A DNA stretch of 64,000 bases from Aselliscus stoliczkanus. Lineage: Eukaryota; Chordata; Mammalia; Chiroptera; Hipposideridae. The stretch spans positions 97,554,709 to 97,618,708 of the forward strand of contig CM066737.1 in the NCBI GenBank assembly GCA_033961575.1, written 5' to 3'. The position numbers and the translations under genes were made by a program. The notes under the pieces were generated by a model that searched no databases, was not told the DNA's origin, and saw nothing but the letters and a program-made list of their open reading frames with translations. Within the stretch, counting starts at the first letter, position 1. Each line of letters opens with the position of its first letter. Below are positions 63,563 through 64,000 of this stretch, piece by piece.

Positions 63563-64000
63563 TTGTTGATTCTTTCTTAAGGGAGTACAACATAATGGCT
63601 CTGAGGTCAGTGGTGGATGAGTGATGGATCCACCACTTACTAGCTGTGACCACAGGCAAGTGACTTAACAAGTGCCTTGGTTTTCTCCTCTGTGAATCTT
63701 ACTTCCAGATGTTGCAAGAATAAAATAAAACGGGCCCCAAAATCTCACATGGGAAGCACTGCATACTAACTAGATTTTATTATTATATTACTGTTATTAT
63801 TCCCTCCACCTTTCCATGTTATATGGCTCCCTCTGTTACTAGGATGCTCAACTGCCACCTTCCTTTCGCAGGCAATGTAGACTCTCACCTGTCCCCTGAA
63901 GCTCTCCTCGACTCTCTCCCCAGCGTCAGGCACATCTCAGAACGCCTTCTCTCTATCCCGACAGCACCTTACACTTTACCCAGCTGTGGCACAATCATAG
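63470..64000. repeat. 3,025-bp tandem duplication, unit 2 (start; cut by window edge)
   Basis: Matches 60,445-60,975. By eye the 437 bp after the SINE show no difference, while the approximately 95-bp SINE itself shows about three. Confidence 0.9.

Overview
This window is mammalian nuclear DNA, almost certainly from a bat. It is dense in tRNA-derived SINEs of three related kinds, plus LINE-1 (L1) fragments, ERV LTRs, old MIR/L2 repeats and mariner/hAT remnants. SINE-S is a head of about 95 bp plus poly(A). SINE-L is about 410-470 bp: the same head, a GC-rich body and an AATAAA-type tail. SINE-V consists of Ves-like elements with a GGCTCAG head. The Ves-like elements point to Chiroptera. The GGCCGGCCGAGTGGCGCA head resembles what I know of horseshoe-bat-type (rhinolophoid) SINEs, but the species is inference.

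The real gene content is on the minus strand. Eight consecutive coding exons (4 to 11) of MBTPS2, the site-2 protease, lie between 55,320 and 24,542. All have GT-AG splice sites, matching phases and no frame breaks. The zinc-binding HEIGH motif is in exon 4 and the distal LDG aspartate is in exon 11. A probable 3' UTR runs down to about 21,850. Exons 1-3 must lie beyond the right edge. MBTPS2 is X-linked in other placental mammals.

Inside MBTPS2 intron 5, on the same strand, is the intronless retrogene YY2 (47,112 to 45,057). In this copy the N-terminal half contains a 30-bp minisatellite of about twelve units encoding a 10-residue acidic repeat. The linker before the zinc fingers has been replaced by about 420 bp of GC-rich repeat. 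The reading frame shifts inside that repeat, and a TGA replaces a conserved tryptophan codon just after it. The four C2H2 zinc fingers remain intact in a separate 160-codon frame.

Layout, left to right: 1-21,850 is the intergenic 3' flank of MBTPS2, made of MIR, L2, L1, SINEs and a cluster of mutually inverted LTRs at 13.2-17.7 kb. 21,850-24,541 is the probable 3' UTR. 24,542-28,601 holds exons 11-8. 28.6-38.1 kb is intron 7 with a solo LTR and a CpG-rich patch. 38.1-39.5 kb holds exons 7 and 6. 39.5-52.6 kb is intron 5 with YY2, a four-SINE nest and a CYB5R4-like processed pseudogene buried in SINEs and L1. 52.6-55.3 kb holds exons 5 and 4. 55.3-64 kb is intron 3, with a triple SINE-V/L1 composite and a recent 3,025-bp tandem duplication whose second copy runs off the right edge.

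I saw no CRISPR array, bacterial-type operon or functional RNA gene. SINE heads account for all tRNA-like sequences noticed.
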